Shown: in pieces, positions 39,761-51,039 of the stretch
How the letters are laid out: every line of letters begins with the position of its first letter
Numbering within the stretch: the stretch's first letter is position 1
NCBI RefSeq assembly: GCF_042186555.1
Contig: NC_133328.1
Coordinates: 66,158,235-66,222,234 of the forward strand
Reading direction: 5' to 3'
Length of the DNA: 64,000 nt
From: Aquarana catesbeiana
Taxonomy: Eukaryota; Chordata; Amphibia; Anura; Ranidae
Notes under the pieces: generated by a model
What the model saw: the letters and a program-made list of their open reading frames with translations, nothing else
Databases searched by the model: none
Told to the model about the DNA's origin: nothing
Position numbers and translations under genes: made by a program

Positions 39761-40480
39761 TGTTAGACCCAGAGACATCTATTGATTATCAAGCAATTGT
39801 GGTAGCCTGCATGTAACATGATACAGAGCAAGCTGTCCCTGCCTGTCACCTCTCTGTGCTGTGCTGTCTTGTCAGCCTCAACTGGTGCCATCTGTGTTGA
39901 TGCTGACACACTTGGGCACTATGTCTCCAGCAACACCAGGGCAGTGCCACGTCGCCAGCAACATCTGGGCACCGCCATGTCGCCAGCAACACCTAGGCAC
40001 TGCCATGTCACCAGCAAAACCTGGGCACTTCCATGTCGCCAGCAACAACGGGCACCGCTACATCGCTAGAAACACCCGGGCACTGCCCCATCGCCAGCAA
40101 CACCCAGGCACCGCCATGTCGCCAGCAACACCCGGGCACCACCACGTCGCCAGCAACACCTGGGCACCGCCACATTGCCAGCAACACCCGAGCACCGCCA
40201 AGTCACCAGCAACACCTGGGCACCGCCACATTGCCAGCAACACCTGGGCACCGCCATGCCGCCAGCAACACCGGGGCACTGCCACATCACCAGCAACACC
40301 TGCGCACCAGTATCTCACTTGTTAGACCCAGAGACTTCTATTCATTATCAAGCAATGGTGGTAGCCTGCATGTAACATGATACAGAGCAAGTTGTCCCTG
40401 CCTGTCACTTCTCTGTACTGTGCTGTTTTGTCAGCCTCACCTGGTGCCATCTGTGTTGGTGTTGATCTCTTTCCAACCAC
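39748..40480. repeat. Tandem duplication of array plus flank
   Basis: The 150-bp flank after the first block (39748-39900: GTTAGACCCAGAGACATCTA, GGTAGCCTGCATGTAACATG, CTGGTGCCATCTGTGTTG) recurs after the second block (40312-40465) with few changes. So array plus flank were duplicated as one unit of roughly 560 bp, and the second array then grew or the first shrank. Confidence 0.8.
39913..40310. repeat. 28-bp array, second block
   Basis: About 14 copies of GGGCACCGCCATGTCGCCAG plus CAACACCT. Starts of GCCAG at 40093, 40121 and 40149 give a period of 28. As 28 is not a multiple of three, each frame cycles through all three readings, and the long frames on both strands are artefacts. Confidence 0.92.
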
Positions 40481-40815
40481 TCCTCTCAGCATCTTTCTTT
40501 CCTCCAGTAGATCTCCCCTGGCCGCCCGCCGCCCGCCGACTCGTACAGCATCCTCATCTGCCCAGACTTCCTGCTCATGCAGACTCCTCCTCCTTGGCTG
40601 CAAGTGACCTTTTGCTGCCTCTGGATTGGTGCAGGACCCGGCTCAGTGCCGGACCGGCTCCTTCTGCCTGCCCCAATGACACTCGTGCTGCGGTAATCTA
40701 TAGTTCAACAACACAGTAGGGGCTCGGGGGGGGGGGGTTTCGTACGGGGGACAGCTTTTTTGCCGCCCTCCCCCCGCAAAGTGCCGCCCTAGGCCTGGGC
40801 CTTGTTGCCCTAGGC

Positions 40816-40903
40816 CAGTGAAGGCAAACCTCGGCACCCGTGCATGAGCATCATGGAAAATGTAGTTTCAAAATATCTGGGGTGCCAAGGTTCGCCATCA
40901 CTG
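40816..40903. mobile_element. 88-bp hAT MITE
   Basis: Ends CAGTGAAGGCAAACCTCGGC and the complement of CAGTGATGGCGAACCTTGGC. CCCTAGGC flanks both sides exactly (40808-40815 and 40904-40911). It lies near the right end of the hAT at 36602-40926. The CTACATTTTC/TGTAGTTTCAAAAT core resembles the short hAT relics seen across vertebrates. Confidence 0.9.
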
Positions 40904-40934
40904 CCCTAGGCCAAAATACAGCACTGCGCCTAAA

Positions 40935-41958
40935 TATATCATGCACACATTTGCCGAGCTGTGCCATTGTGCCAACGTATATCGTCGTGCGCTGATCGGC
41001 ATGTGGTTAAAACCCTTTTTTTGGGAGGGGGGTGCAAACAGTGCTTCTTCTGTGCTGTTTACTTTCTATTTCTAAGGACTACAATTCCCATGGTACCTTA
41101 CTGCCTTCAAGCAGTGATTCCTGTACTGACTCCGCCTCCAGAAGGCAGGCTCTGTGAAATGTTTGACACAGCAATACCTACTCACAGAGTATAGTGAATT
41201 TGTGTCACAGAATTCAAGGAAGTAAATATGTTGGGATCATTACAAAATTCAAGATTGTTCATATTAATACAATTAGGCTGGAAATTATTGGAATACAATC
41301 TGGAAATGAATACATGAGTTTACATTTTGACTATGGGTTTGCTTTATATAATCCTAAGGAGCCTTTTAAAGCCCATTATACTCTTAAAAAAAACACCAAA
41401 AGCCACCTTTATATGCATTTAGATTAGGGAAGCAACAATAGAGTGATTCACTACTAAATACGAAGCATAGGGAGTATATTTAGTCATCAAGTATACTGTA
41501 TGTGCCTTCATCTGTGCATATGGTGCTTACTATTTTAGATGTTTTTTTCTGATAACTACAGCACTGAAAAATCATACTTAGTTATTTTTGTTTATGAGGG
41601 GCAGGGGGGGCTGTGTTTGCCATAGTTAACACTATCTGTACTATGCTGACAGATCTCATTATCACTTCATTTGAACATTGTCCCAACAAAGGGTTGATAA
41701 TCTAAAAGCCGGGCTTCTTCTTTTTCATTAAATGATAATGAGTTATTTCAGCCTGTCCTAAGCTTCTGGTTTGGGACTCTGACATTAAAAAATGCTTGCA
41801 GTCAGCCATAAGGCCTTCTCCTGAGTATAATAATAATAATAATAATAGGTAAGACATAAAAAAAAAAAAAACATTTTTATAGAAATACATTTTTGAATAG
41901 AAACACATAACATTTGTGGTGTTTTCATAAAATGTGACTATAAAAATGGAAATACACT
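40935..41958. other. Ranid-repeat tail and unassigned sequence
   Basis: 40935-41010 holds GCACACATTTGCCGAGCTGT and CGTGCGCTGATCGGCATGTG, the tail of the ranid repeat. 41080-41160 includes ACTACAATTCCCATGG and GAAGGCAGGCTCTGTGAAAT, usual of old hAT relics. The rest is AT-rich without recognisable features, apart from a TAA microsatellite at 41826-41848. Confidence 0.4.
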
Positions 41959-41962
41959 TTAA

Positions 41963-42444
41963 AGCTGAATTTGAGGAATTCAGCCACTTTGCAAAAAGTG
42001 AAGGCACAATATGAGTTAGGTCCAAGGAACTACACGGCATAGCCTGAGATTTTATTTATTAATTACATTTGACAGGTTCATTGCTCTGGGGATCTGAGAG
42101 GAGAAAAACACACAGAGCAGCTATGCTCGCCCCTGTCCTCTGCTGTCCATTCACAGAAGCCTTTGTATTTTGTAAATGTGTTCACATAATATGAAGACTT
42201 CTGTGATTGGGCAGGAGGAGGGAGGGGCAGGCATAGCAGCTGCAGCAACTCTCCTGTTCAAGATACACAGCTTAGAAGGATCAGCATCACTCTCCTGGTA
42301 CTACAGCGATAGCTGTCTTCTGGGAGTACTATAAAGCTGTCAGCTATAAATATTAGAGCTAATGTGGTGTCATGCACCTTGCTGGACTTAACTCATAGTA
42401 TGCCTTAATTTTGTACAAAGGATCTGAATTCCTGGAATTCAGCT
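41963..42444. mobile_element. TTAA-flanked MITE with AATTCAG ends
   Basis: TTAA at 41959-41962 and 42445-42448; ends AGCTGAATTTGAGGAATTCA and the complement of AGCTGAATTCCAGGAATTCA. CACAGAAGCCTTTGTATTT and GAAGACTTCTGTGATTGGG form an inner inverted pair. Non-coding. Confidence 0.8.
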
Positions 42445-42479
42445 TTAAAGCATGTATAAATACAGGAGAAGACATCCAA

Positions 42480-42870
42480 CCAACCTTTTCTTCAGGTTTG
42501 GGTAGAGTTGGGAAGTGTTAGAATCTGTGTCATTTTTGTTGTCGTCTGAGCCCCTTTAGGCAGAGTTCCTTTTCATTACCTCTCTGAGCGACATGACAAG
42601 TGAAAATCTCCCAAAAGTGAGTGCAAATCCCACTTTGACAGTTGTCACCAGAACAGGCGGAAGGTATTTCATCTATTCCCGCTCTGGTGACAGCCACAAA
42701 ATTAGGATTTCCTCTCACTTTCCGTACCAGTAACAAAACTCACCATCAGGAATCCCCCCCCCCCCCCCCCCATGAGAACACAGCAATAAAAACCTGATGT
42801 AAGTTCTACCCCCTTGCCACTTTGTCCAAAACTGGAAAAAAAGGTTTTGGCTGGAGTTCTACTTTAAAGT
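42480..42870. repeat. Repeat with ACTTCCTGT/CCTGATG motifs, copy 1
   Basis: Shares CAGCAATAAAAACCTGATGT, AGGATTTCCTCTCACTTxC and the TTTTGGCTGGAGTTCTACTT style tail with a related copy at 58385-58735 (TAGCAGTAAAAACCTGATGT, AATTTCCTCTCACTGCC). Contains a C20 run at 42757-42776. Confidence 0.5.
42757..42776. repeat. Poly-C run
   Basis: About 20 uninterrupted C. Confidence 0.9.
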
Positions 42871-43490
42871 CTGTGCTTAATTAACTAGTATTGAGTAATA
42901 TAGTAAAAATACTTTAAGACAGCAGAATCAGCAGAATCCATCCCCAAATTAATAAGATGACTTCAATGTATTGTTTTCCTGTTAATCTGGGCAGCTTGTG
43001 TAGCCTTAGGAAAGCTTTGCAAAATGACATAATAGGAAGATTTTTATGTTGAGTTGTTAGAAACAGGGTGTATCCATCCTAAAACAGCAGCAGATCATTA
43101 ATATGCCCCAGGTCAGAAACCAAGTAGCTGCAATACAAAGGCAGTCATTTCGTTCTTGACAATCTCTGTGGAACCGGCAACAGTTTGGCTGGAAACGTAG
43201 AATGTCAAGCTTTGAAGGTAAAGTGTGGATCACTGTTTCCGAAACACAATGTGACAACTTGGAGTGTTATTTCTAAGAAAAGGTGTTGGGCAGAACTTTG
43301 TTCGAAGGAAGTGTCAGTTATCATTCTGTTAGGTGTCATTATTAACGATTAGTTTAAGCAATGTTAAAGATGTTTTGGGTGGGTGGGGGGTAAAAAACAA
43401 GACATTGCTAATGTAGTCTTACTAAGCTTTAATACTAAAGACAAATAACTCATTTTTATCATTGTGAAAACATGAGAAATCCCAAGGGCT
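42871..43490. other. Unassigned, single-copy-looking sequence
   Basis: No repeat recognised and no convincing exon. The right part (43180-43360) has average GC with no open frame of interest. Confidence 0.35.
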
Positions 43491-43496
43491 AAAAGA

Positions 43497-44510
43497 ATCA
43501 GCAAGAGAGGAAATGAGAAGAGCAGCCCAGAGCACAAGCATGAAAATATGGTAGGACAAGGGGTGAAGTAGAGAAGGTGAGGCAAGAACAAGGGACTGGA
43601 GGAGAGGAGAACATGGGACAGGGGGAGAGGAGAACAAGGGACAGGGGGAGAGGAGAACAAGGGACAGGAGGAGAGGAGAACAAGTGACAGGAGGAGAGGG
43701 GTAAATTGGAAAGGAGACCATAGGCAGTTGGAGACAAAAAGATGGAAGGAGCACAATAAGGAAAGAAGAAGTGAGAAAAGAAAAGCACAGGAGATGAGAT
43801 GAGGTGTGTTAAGATGAGAGGAGGGGAAGGCAGAGGAGAAAACAGAAGAACAAGAGAGAAGAGGACATGAGTAGAGGAGAAGGTGAGGGAGAGAAATGGA
43901 GAGAAAAAGAAAGTATTATAGGAAAACAGAGAGTAGAAGAAGATAAGGAAGAGGAAAAGAAGGGAAGGATCAAGGAGAAGAGGCACCAGAATAGAGGAGA
44001 AGAAGTACAGGAGAGGAGGGGAAGGCGAGAGAGGCAGAGGAGAGGAAGGGAGGATGGTAGAAAGATAAGGAAAGTGGAGAGGAGAAAATATAAAAGGGGG
44101 AAAAGGGAGACAGGAAGTGGAGGGCAGAGGAGAGGGGAGGAGAGAAAGGCAAGGGAGAGAAATTGAGAGAGTGGAGAGTATTATAAGAAAACAGAGGGGA
44201 GAAAAAGGGAGGGTCAAGGAGGAGCAGACAGAGGAGAGGAGAGGTACGGGAGAGCGATGGAGACAAGAGGAAAGTATTATAGGAAAACAGAGGGGGGAAG
44301 AAGAGGAGGGAGAGGAACAGAAGGGGAGGGTCAAGGAGGAGAAGAGTGAGGAGTGGAGAGGAGAAGAGGAGAGGAGAGAAAGGCAAGGGAGAGAAATGGA
44401 GAGAAAAGGAGAGTATTAAAGGAAAACAGAGGGGAGAAGAAGAGGAGTGAGAGGAACAGTAGGGGAGGGTCAAAGAAGAGAAGAGAGAGGAGAGGGAAGT
44501 AAAAATGTAA
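43497..44510 (+). repeat. 1-kb polypurine tract with nested repeats
   Basis: Over 1 kb the plus strand is almost entirely A and G. Two repeat scales can be seen. Near 43590-43690 a unit of about 26-30 bp, GAGAGGAGAACAAGGGACAG, recurs four or five times. Further on, a longer unit holding AGTATTATAGGAAAACAGAG recurs at about 43910, 44178, 44273 and 44410. Minus-strand frames of up to 278 codons encode Ser/Pro/Leu-rich sequence purely because the strand is pyrimidine-only. Confidence 0.92.
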
Positions 44511-44514
44511 AAGG

Positions 44515-45704
44515 CAATAGAAAACACATGAAGTCTATGCATGTCACTAATAACAGAATTTCACTCTTACTTACACATATAAGGCTTTACCAATTTGCCA
44601 ATATTTCATGCTGTATAGCAAGCACAAGAAACATGATACTTTAGCTGTTCCTGGATAAAGATATTTAGTGCTGTCAATGTTTACACAATCATAGGATCCA
44701 TTCTCACCTATGCAGGTGTGACAGGGCATGCACATTTTTGCGTGACTTCGCGTGTCGTGCTTAAGGCAGCTTATTTATTTCAATGGGCCCTACGCTCAAA
44801 AATTGCACCAAAGCAGTGCATGACCCTTAAGAATCGTGTGACACCAAAATGCATGTTACTTTAGCAACGTGTCTAGGGGTGCATATAAGAATTATTAACA
44901 CCGCTGCACCTGCAAAAAGGGATGTGCATTTTTTGTGCATTGCAGGAACATAAATGATCTTACATGCGTTCCTGCGACGCACAAAAGTTTACCTAGCCTA
45001 AGGTAAACGGTAAGAATTTCTTTCTATCTTATCTTAGCTCTAGTTTATGACAGCACAGTCTATAGGCCATTATATTTCACTACCGAAAATAAAAAAGGGA
45101 TTAAAAAACTGGAGGCCTCTTTTTTTACAAATTAAGAGGAGTCAGAACCAAAAAAAGTGTAAAAATAACATCTTATAACCCAATAATTACCAAACTGGTA
45201 CCTATAAATTGATGGTTACAGGCTCAAATTTAAAAAAAAAATGCAAAAATACTCATTTTATATCAGAATGCAATTAGAGCTTGCAGAAACAATACTTTGA
45301 GCCATTCGAGTCACTTCCTGTTATTTCCTTTCTATATAATTTTCAAATTATAGGTTTACGTCAAGAGAGCAATTAGCCAAAGTATAACTTTCTTCGGCAA
45401 AGTATGTTTCTCAGCACCAGTTTTGAAACATGAGAAAATACCAAATGTCTGGAGATTCAGTTTGTACCGGAAGGTGATATACAGCTACTTTGCAACAGCT
45501 GTATGACATTGTCAGTTGTTTACATTTTGTAATAATGCAAATAGTATGTCTTTAGAGCGCTGTAAGACAGCAGAAACAAGACCCAATACTATATGTGTAT
45601 GCTGGAAAGAAAGTAACAACAATAAATGTGATTTCTTTAACGCTTGTCAGGGATGAGCAGAGTGACTTCTCTAAAATTTCACCTAAATGGAAACTCTTGG
45701 TTGC
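44515..45704. other. Unassigned sequence, possible old MITE
   Basis: 44690-45005 contains GTGCATGACCCTTAAG, TTGTGCATTGCAGGAACATA and TTCAATGGGCCCTACGC, which resembles the interior of Harbinger-like MITEs, but no matching ends were found. The remainder is AT-rich and unassigned. Confidence 0.35.
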
Positions 45705-45708
45705 TTAA

Positions 45709-46189
45709 AGTGGCTGTAAACCGTAAAATGATTACGAAACAAAGCATATCCTTGTATAGTTTTTACCTGCCCTTATCCAAGGCACCTAGTGTGATTTCTG
45801 TCTGTTCTCCTTCTGCTATCTGCATGAGTCACTTTTGTCGACACCAGGCAATCTCGGGAGATGACTCTGCCCTTCCCCTTCAGCACATAGCAGGTGATCG
45901 ACAGCCTCAGCTGTGCATGTTTCCCTATGAGACTGTGTAGAGGGAAGTGCATTCCCTCTACTCATGTCTCAGCTTACACACAGCTCCCTGCTCTATGCTG
46001 TGCAGTATGCAACATCAGATCTCCGCCCCTGCCTCAGAAACGCTATGTAAACTGTACACTTTGAATGGCTGTAGAGAAGAAAGGACTGCCAATAAACAGG
46101 TACAACTTATATAGGCGGATTTGTTTCATTTCTGTGTATCACCTGAGGCTAGTGGCTTCATTGGGTATATGTAAGGGTTTACAACCAGT
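45709..46189. mobile_element. TTAA-flanked element, family of 32715
   Basis: TTAA at 45705-45708 and 46190-46193; ends AGTGGCTGTAAACCGTAAAA and the complement of ACTGGTTGTAAACCC. Block order matches the copy at 32715-33294. Contains GTAGAGGGAAGTGCATTCCC/CTCTAC, a short hairpin. Non-coding. Confidence 0.8.
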
Positions 46190-46193
46190 TTAA

Positions 46194-47260
46194 GCAAATA
46201 TCTTCCTCTGGAGTCAGGCTGGTCCTAAATGACATACCCCCATGGGTTTGTTCCTGACACCATGGGCTCACAGGGAATGGGTAAAGTGACACTGGGCGTC
46301 ATTCAACCCAACAGCAGCAGAAGGGATCAGTGAGTCTTCCAGGGATAGTGCCAGAGAAGCAGTGAGTATTACAACAAAAGATTTTGGGAGGGGATACCTA
46401 TTTTTCTTTTTTTACATAAGATTGGAGTCAGGCTTTATGACGAACTGTACATCAATTGCTCAAAATGAGCTCACTGAAAATACACTATAGAAATGACACT
46501 TCCCATTTGAATGATGATCTCATGTCTAGTATGTGAGGCAAACAACTAATCCCAGAGTCATATCAACTGGACAGGTTAGAAAAACAGTTCACGAGCAGCA
46601 ACTAAATGTGTTGTCCTCTTCCTACCTTCCCTTCTCCACTGCAATAAACATTAACACATGATTATTGGGCCACTCTCATTGTACCTCCAGCAAAGATAAA
46701 ACAAAAGTGGTTGCTATAATGGCTACTGGTACCTACATACGGTAATATTAGTATCTTCCTATGCAGTGAAACGTTTTATAAAACTACAGGAAGTGTCATT
46801 AAATCTGGAAGACTTGAGAACATCTTGTAGTGAAGAAAAGATAATGTGGGGTACAGTTCTGGACTGAAGATGAGTATTGCAGCCTTTTTTTAATGCTGGC
46901 ACATTTTTATATTAAAAAAAAAAAAAAAAAAAAAAAATCACACAATATTATTTTGAACTTGTTTTAGGGCTTGTTTTAGTGATCATTTACACCAGTCCGA
47001 GACAAGGCAAATAGTCTTCTTCCCTTTAAGGCCAGCATAGTGGTGTGTGCTGAAAAAAAGTATTGAATGCACTACTTTTTTTTTTTTTTTTTTTAGAGCA
47101 TCTTGGTTAGATGCAATCCACTCCATTTTATAGTGCAATAAAAATTAATCACATGTCAATGAAAAAAATAAAAGCATAAACAGTTTGATGCACTGGGATC
47201 AGGATATCGGCACATTCAGCGCAGCTGCTGGTATGAAAGAGCCTTTATAGTTTAGAGTAG
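46194..47260. other. Unassigned sequence with A and T runs
   Basis: Contains an A24 run at about 46914-46937 and a T18 run at 47077-47094. No gene or element boundaries were recognised. Confidence 0.35.
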
Positions 47261-47700
47261 ACCTTCACTTAAAAGTGAAAGTACCGCTCATCCTCTTCCT
47301 TTTCTTCCCCCACTCTACTTTCCTAAAATACCTTTTTCTCACAGGTACCTGTTCCCACTTCTGCAATTCTGGCCTAGGTGAGAATTAGGTTAGCTTGGCC
47401 CAGTTCCCCTGCCCCCCCAACAGCAACCTCCTGGGAAACATTATATGACCCTGGAGGTTGTAGGACCAGTCCCACAGTGTTGCTGTGCCTTGCACATGGT
47501 CGGTGGAGAGCCGGTTGTGAGACTTCAAGAAATCATAGCCAACTCCCATATTTAAGATGGCAGCGCTGGAGAGCTGCAGTCCAGTGAAGAATTGGCTCTG
47601 AGGAAGACAGCACTGGACTCCACAGGCTGGTAAGTGTCTTGTTCTTGAAAGTTAGAAAAAATAAAAAATGAAACTGGGTGGCCTAGGATGGCTCATTGGT
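47261..47700. repeat. Possible TTAA-type repeat fragment
   Basis: GTAGACCTTCACTTAAAAGTG at the left and AGATGGCAGCGCTGGAGAGC inside resemble other frog MITEs, but I cannot fix both ends. Confidence 0.3.
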
Positions 47701-47849
47701 AATGAAAACAAGCATAATTATTAATCTTCATGTATTTATTTATAACAGGATTAAAAAAAACCATCAAAGAGTAAAAAGACAGTATTAATTGTGTATCATA
47801 CAACAGGGAAAGATTTTTTTCACATATTTATATCCAATTGTCACATGTC

Positions 47850-47895
47850 ACATGGTCAACACGTTTCGCGATCACAAGCTGCTTCTTCAGGACTC
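47850..47895 (-). ncRNA. Second hammerhead-like fold
   Basis: On minus: CTGAAGA (47890-47884), a segment AAGCAGCTTGTGATCGC with at best a 2-bp stem II (GC/GC), intact GAAA (47867-47864), then CGTG and TTG, where CGCG and GTC would be canonical. Stem I can form 3 bp (GTC before the core, GAC after the cut site). Core bases are better kept than at 10741, but stem II has decayed. Likely a relic of the same kind of retroelement. Confidence 0.35.
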
Positions 47896-47899
47896 GTAT

Positions 47900-48710
47900 T
47901 ACTATATGACATATTTCTTGTAAAGCCTTATTGTAATTCTAGAATGATGAAAGGACAACAAATTTCCCTAAAGTGTGTTTCAGGATAATCCTAGTGGAAT
48001 TTGACACAGGAGTTGTTATATTCACTGACGGCTCTCATCTGGTATATACTATGAAGGGGTCTCTCTCTTTTTTTAAGACACACCAGTGCTGAATATTGCT
48101 TTAGCTATGATCACTGTTGACCTACTGGTGTTGTGAATTTAGCCGGGAAGGCTATACTTCCACGTGTACACTATTACTTGATGCTTTAGTGTGTTTGTTA
48201 ACTTGACTGCTAGATTCAGACCCCTTACCAACCTGACCAAACTATGCACATAAGCCATCACTATTTCAGTGGTAAATGACCACCGCCTCTGCCCTCAATT
48301 TTCAATGCACAACCCAAGCTTAGGGGCAGGTAAACAGAACTCTCCTCTGGGTCACAATGCAATAGTGACAGCCACAATGTTCTATGTTCCCTTTAAGGGT
48401 GCACTTACAGTTGCGAATGCACCCTACCTGTGTCCAGGGCCAATCACTCACATGTGATCGCAACATGGGGGATTACATGAAAGTGAGCCTGACTGGCTGC
48501 AGGAGCTAACAGCCTGCCATTCCTTTCAATGGGGCTTCCTCTTAAGCTACTCATGGGAACCCCCACTGGGGTTTCCCGTATAAAGGCAGGCAGGGTACAT
48601 TCACAAATGTAAATGAACCCCAAACTTCTTCCTTATCACCCCCTTGTCTCTACACTGACACACATTACCCAATATCTGGCTCCCCCTCCCCCAGAAACAT
48701 CACTTTATGC
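47900..48710. other. Unassigned sequence
   Basis: No gene recognised. CTGCAGGAGCTAACAGCCTG and CCATTCCTTTCAATGGGGCT near 48500 suggest an old MITE without clear ends. Confidence 0.3.
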
Positions 48711-48714
48711 TTAA

Positions 48715-49054
48715 AGAGGAGCGCCAGTCATATTTGTGTTTATTAAAAGTCAGCAGCCACAAAAACATTAGCTGCTGACTTTTAATAAACAGACACTCAC
48801 CCAGGATCCAGCGATGTGCTCACCCAAGCCGTTCTTTACATTGGTATTCTGTCCCCAGTGCTGGCATCTCAACTGTGGGCAGCTGGATGCCCGCTGAGCA
48901 TGTGTGAGCCACGCTGCACATAGTAACTGGTCCTACAGTCTTCTGGGAAATGTGATGTGTCCCAGAACACTGTGGGGGGGAGAACTATCAGTTACCTGCG
49001 CCCCCCGCCCCAAAAAAAAGTGCCATTTCGTAAAAAGGAGGTAGGGAGGAGGCC
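48715..49054. mobile_element. TTAA-bounded element with strong hairpin
   Basis: TTAA at 48711-48714 and 49055-49058. ATTAAAAGTCAGCAGC and GCTGCTGACTTTTAAT (48747-48789) form a perfect hairpin around CACAAAAACATTA. The hairpin words also occur, less complete, in the element at 15017-15469 (AAAGTCAGCAGCTACAGTG). End symmetry is weak. Confidence 0.5.
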
Positions 49055-49058
49055 TTAA

Positions 49059-49091
49059 AGCAGAACTTCCCCTTTTGGTTGAAGTTCCACT
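49059..49091. mobile_element. 33-bp TTAA mini-element
   Basis: AGCAGAACTTCCCCTTTTGG and complement AGTGGAACTTCAACC lie between TTAA 49055-49058 and TTAA 49092-49095. It consists of little more than its own two ends, the same family as 7672-8244 and 55697-56092. Confidence 0.7.
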
Positions 49092-49095
49092 TTAA

Positions 49096-51035
49096 AGGGG
49101 AACTTCATTCTCTCCACTCTTTTCCCCCCTCTTACCTGTTTTTCAGGGATGTTCTCAATTCATATACTCACCTGCACAGTGGATCCAGCATTTTTCTGAT
49201 GTGATCTGCTGCACCACTGCCACATGCCTTGTCCTATACCGCCTTCTTTGCTCCTGAACTCATCGGATGCCAGGTGCCTCTTCCTGTTTCAGGCAGCTCT
49301 ATCCCATGATGATACGTGCCAGACCCACCTTCTTCCAGCCACTGGGAGAAGTGAAACATTCTGGGATTTGTGACATATATATCCCAGGAACCTTCAAAAC
49401 AGTGGAGATGTCATGACTAAGGCACAACATATGTCATCAGCCTTACATGATAGTGACCACTATACCTAACTAAAATAAACACCAGGACACCATTTTGGAG
49501 TAAAATTGGCCACGGTGGCCATTTAATAACAAATAACCAAAATATAACAAACATTCCTTAAAACAGAAACTATATTAATAATACAATAACCAATAAACAT
49601 AAGGTTGCCGATCCTTGGAGGCACAAAGTAAGAAACACCAACATTGTATCTGTGTGACTACTAACACGGTTCCCAGCCGCCAGGCACTGGCTCGGGGACA
49701 ACCACAACTCTCTGCAGATACATCTCAGTTCAACTTACCAGTTAAAACACCATTAACTGGTATTCCGCATAGGACTCCATACCTTATATGGGTTCTTAAT
49801 ATGATAATCACAGCAGATTTTAAAATGACTCCAAAGACCCCAACCGCCAAGCCGCTATAACCATTCAGAGAGAATTGATCCATAGCAGGGGCCGGAGGGC
49901 GGGAACTTTCTTTTTCAACGATTCACCTCCAAGAACTTTACAATTTCGCCTAGAAGACCCCCTGGAGCCCTTCCTCCCACTGTGAACCCACCAATAATTG
50001 TAAGTGCACGTTTCTAACTTAACCTTGTTTAAATTAACCCTATCTCTCCCTGATTCCCCTGTTTGCCCAGTCATGTTAGCCCTCCGCTATTTATTTATTT
50101 ATTTTTGCCTTGGGCTTCTCTTTCTTGCCTAGAAAGTGGGGCACACAAAAAATAAAAAAAGGTAAACTAACCAAGGAACGAAAATTATGTTTTAGATTGC
50201 AGAGGTGAGGTGGGGTGGTTGGAGGATGATGCCCAGTGCATCCAGCAGGTGAAGGTCCGCTTTAAGGTGTAGGAGTTCTGGGTCACACTATCTCATATTA
50301 CAATTATAGATCCAATAAGGAAAAGGTAGTTGGTATTCTGATTATGTAATGCATGGTAGGGCACTGTCATCTTCTCTTACTACCATACCAGAATCTTTGG
50401 AAATAATATCTTTGACATCTACTTTAATGGAGGAAATTGCTAAATTGCTGAACTTTTGCCTTTTGATGGAGGGCTACATTAAACTCTCACATGTGAGAGC
50501 CTGAATGTATTCACAAGAAATTATGCAAGTTGTATATGAATGAGCCCATTCACCATATTTTCTTTTTTAATCTGACGTAAAAAAGAAAACAGATTTCCTT
50601 TCCTGGTTATATGGAAAGTAGCAGACTTGAAACTCAAGATTGTAGTAGATCATGTGACCAGTGGAGTATGGAACATCAAGAGGCCAGTATTACAGCCACA
50701 AGGGAGTGCTGCTGGCCCCTTGCTCAGAGAATATATAAGCTCTAGTACTTTTTTTTACTGGGAACAATATTTAGTTGGTTTTACAATGTACTAACCAGTT
50801 CCAATTGAAGCCTGACTGCACTGTTTCAGCATTGTGGATGTGATTTTAAGACTGGGAGAGGGAAAATGAGCTTCCCTGGAACAAAATCCTGGACTCAATT
50901 GCAAGGTGTGTTAAAGGTGAACTTTGCTATGTATGGAAGCTTCCATTGCTGGCTGTCATACTTTTAGAGTGGTAAAAATAGTAGAATCAGATCAGGAGTT
51001 CTAACTGCACCATGAATTTCTGTTATACAAACTTG
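49096..51035. other. Unassigned sequence
   Basis: From 49092 another TTAA-type left end (TTAAAGGGGAACTTCATTCT) starts without a clear partner. 49440-50060 is AT-rich on its left (AATAACCAAAATATAACAAA) and C-rich on its right, perhaps part of a retroelement leader. ATTTATTTATTTATTTTTGC at 50090 is a short microsatellite. No coding region is supported. Confidence 0.3.
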
Positions 51036-51039
51036 TTTG

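Larger units (their letters stand above)
36602..40926. mobile_element. hAT element interrupted at its first bases
   Basis: The left end CAGTG at 36602-36606 continues at 38891 as GTGTATTTAGGC (the same bases repeated from 38886). The right end at 40926 is the complement of CAGTGCTGTATTTTGGCC. The outer flanks CACCTAAA (36594-36601) and CGCCTAAA (40927-40934) match at 7 of 8 bases, an aged 8-bp duplication. Between the two parts lies a 2.28-kb element at 36607-38884. The remaining 2 kb of hAT holds 28-bp arrays, a tandemly duplicated 150-bp block and a nested 88-bp MITE. No transposase was recognised. Confidence 0.75.

Noticed and set aside
39818..40380. Frames of 77-154 codons on both strands
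   Set aside because: Tandem 28-bp array; all frames repeat the same short peptide words.
43364..44542. Minus-strand frames up to 278 codons rich in Ser, Leu and Pro, plus Arg/Glu/Gly-rich plus-strand frames
   Set aside because: A strand with only pyrimidines (or only purines) cannot contain most stop codons. The frames reflect composition, not coding.
47341..47390. Mini-exon-like stretch: TTTTTCTCACAG acceptor, 33 bases, GTGAGA donor
   Set aside because: One frame has a stop, the other would add only 11 residues, and the surroundings look like repeat DNA. Splice-like motifs this close together are common by chance.
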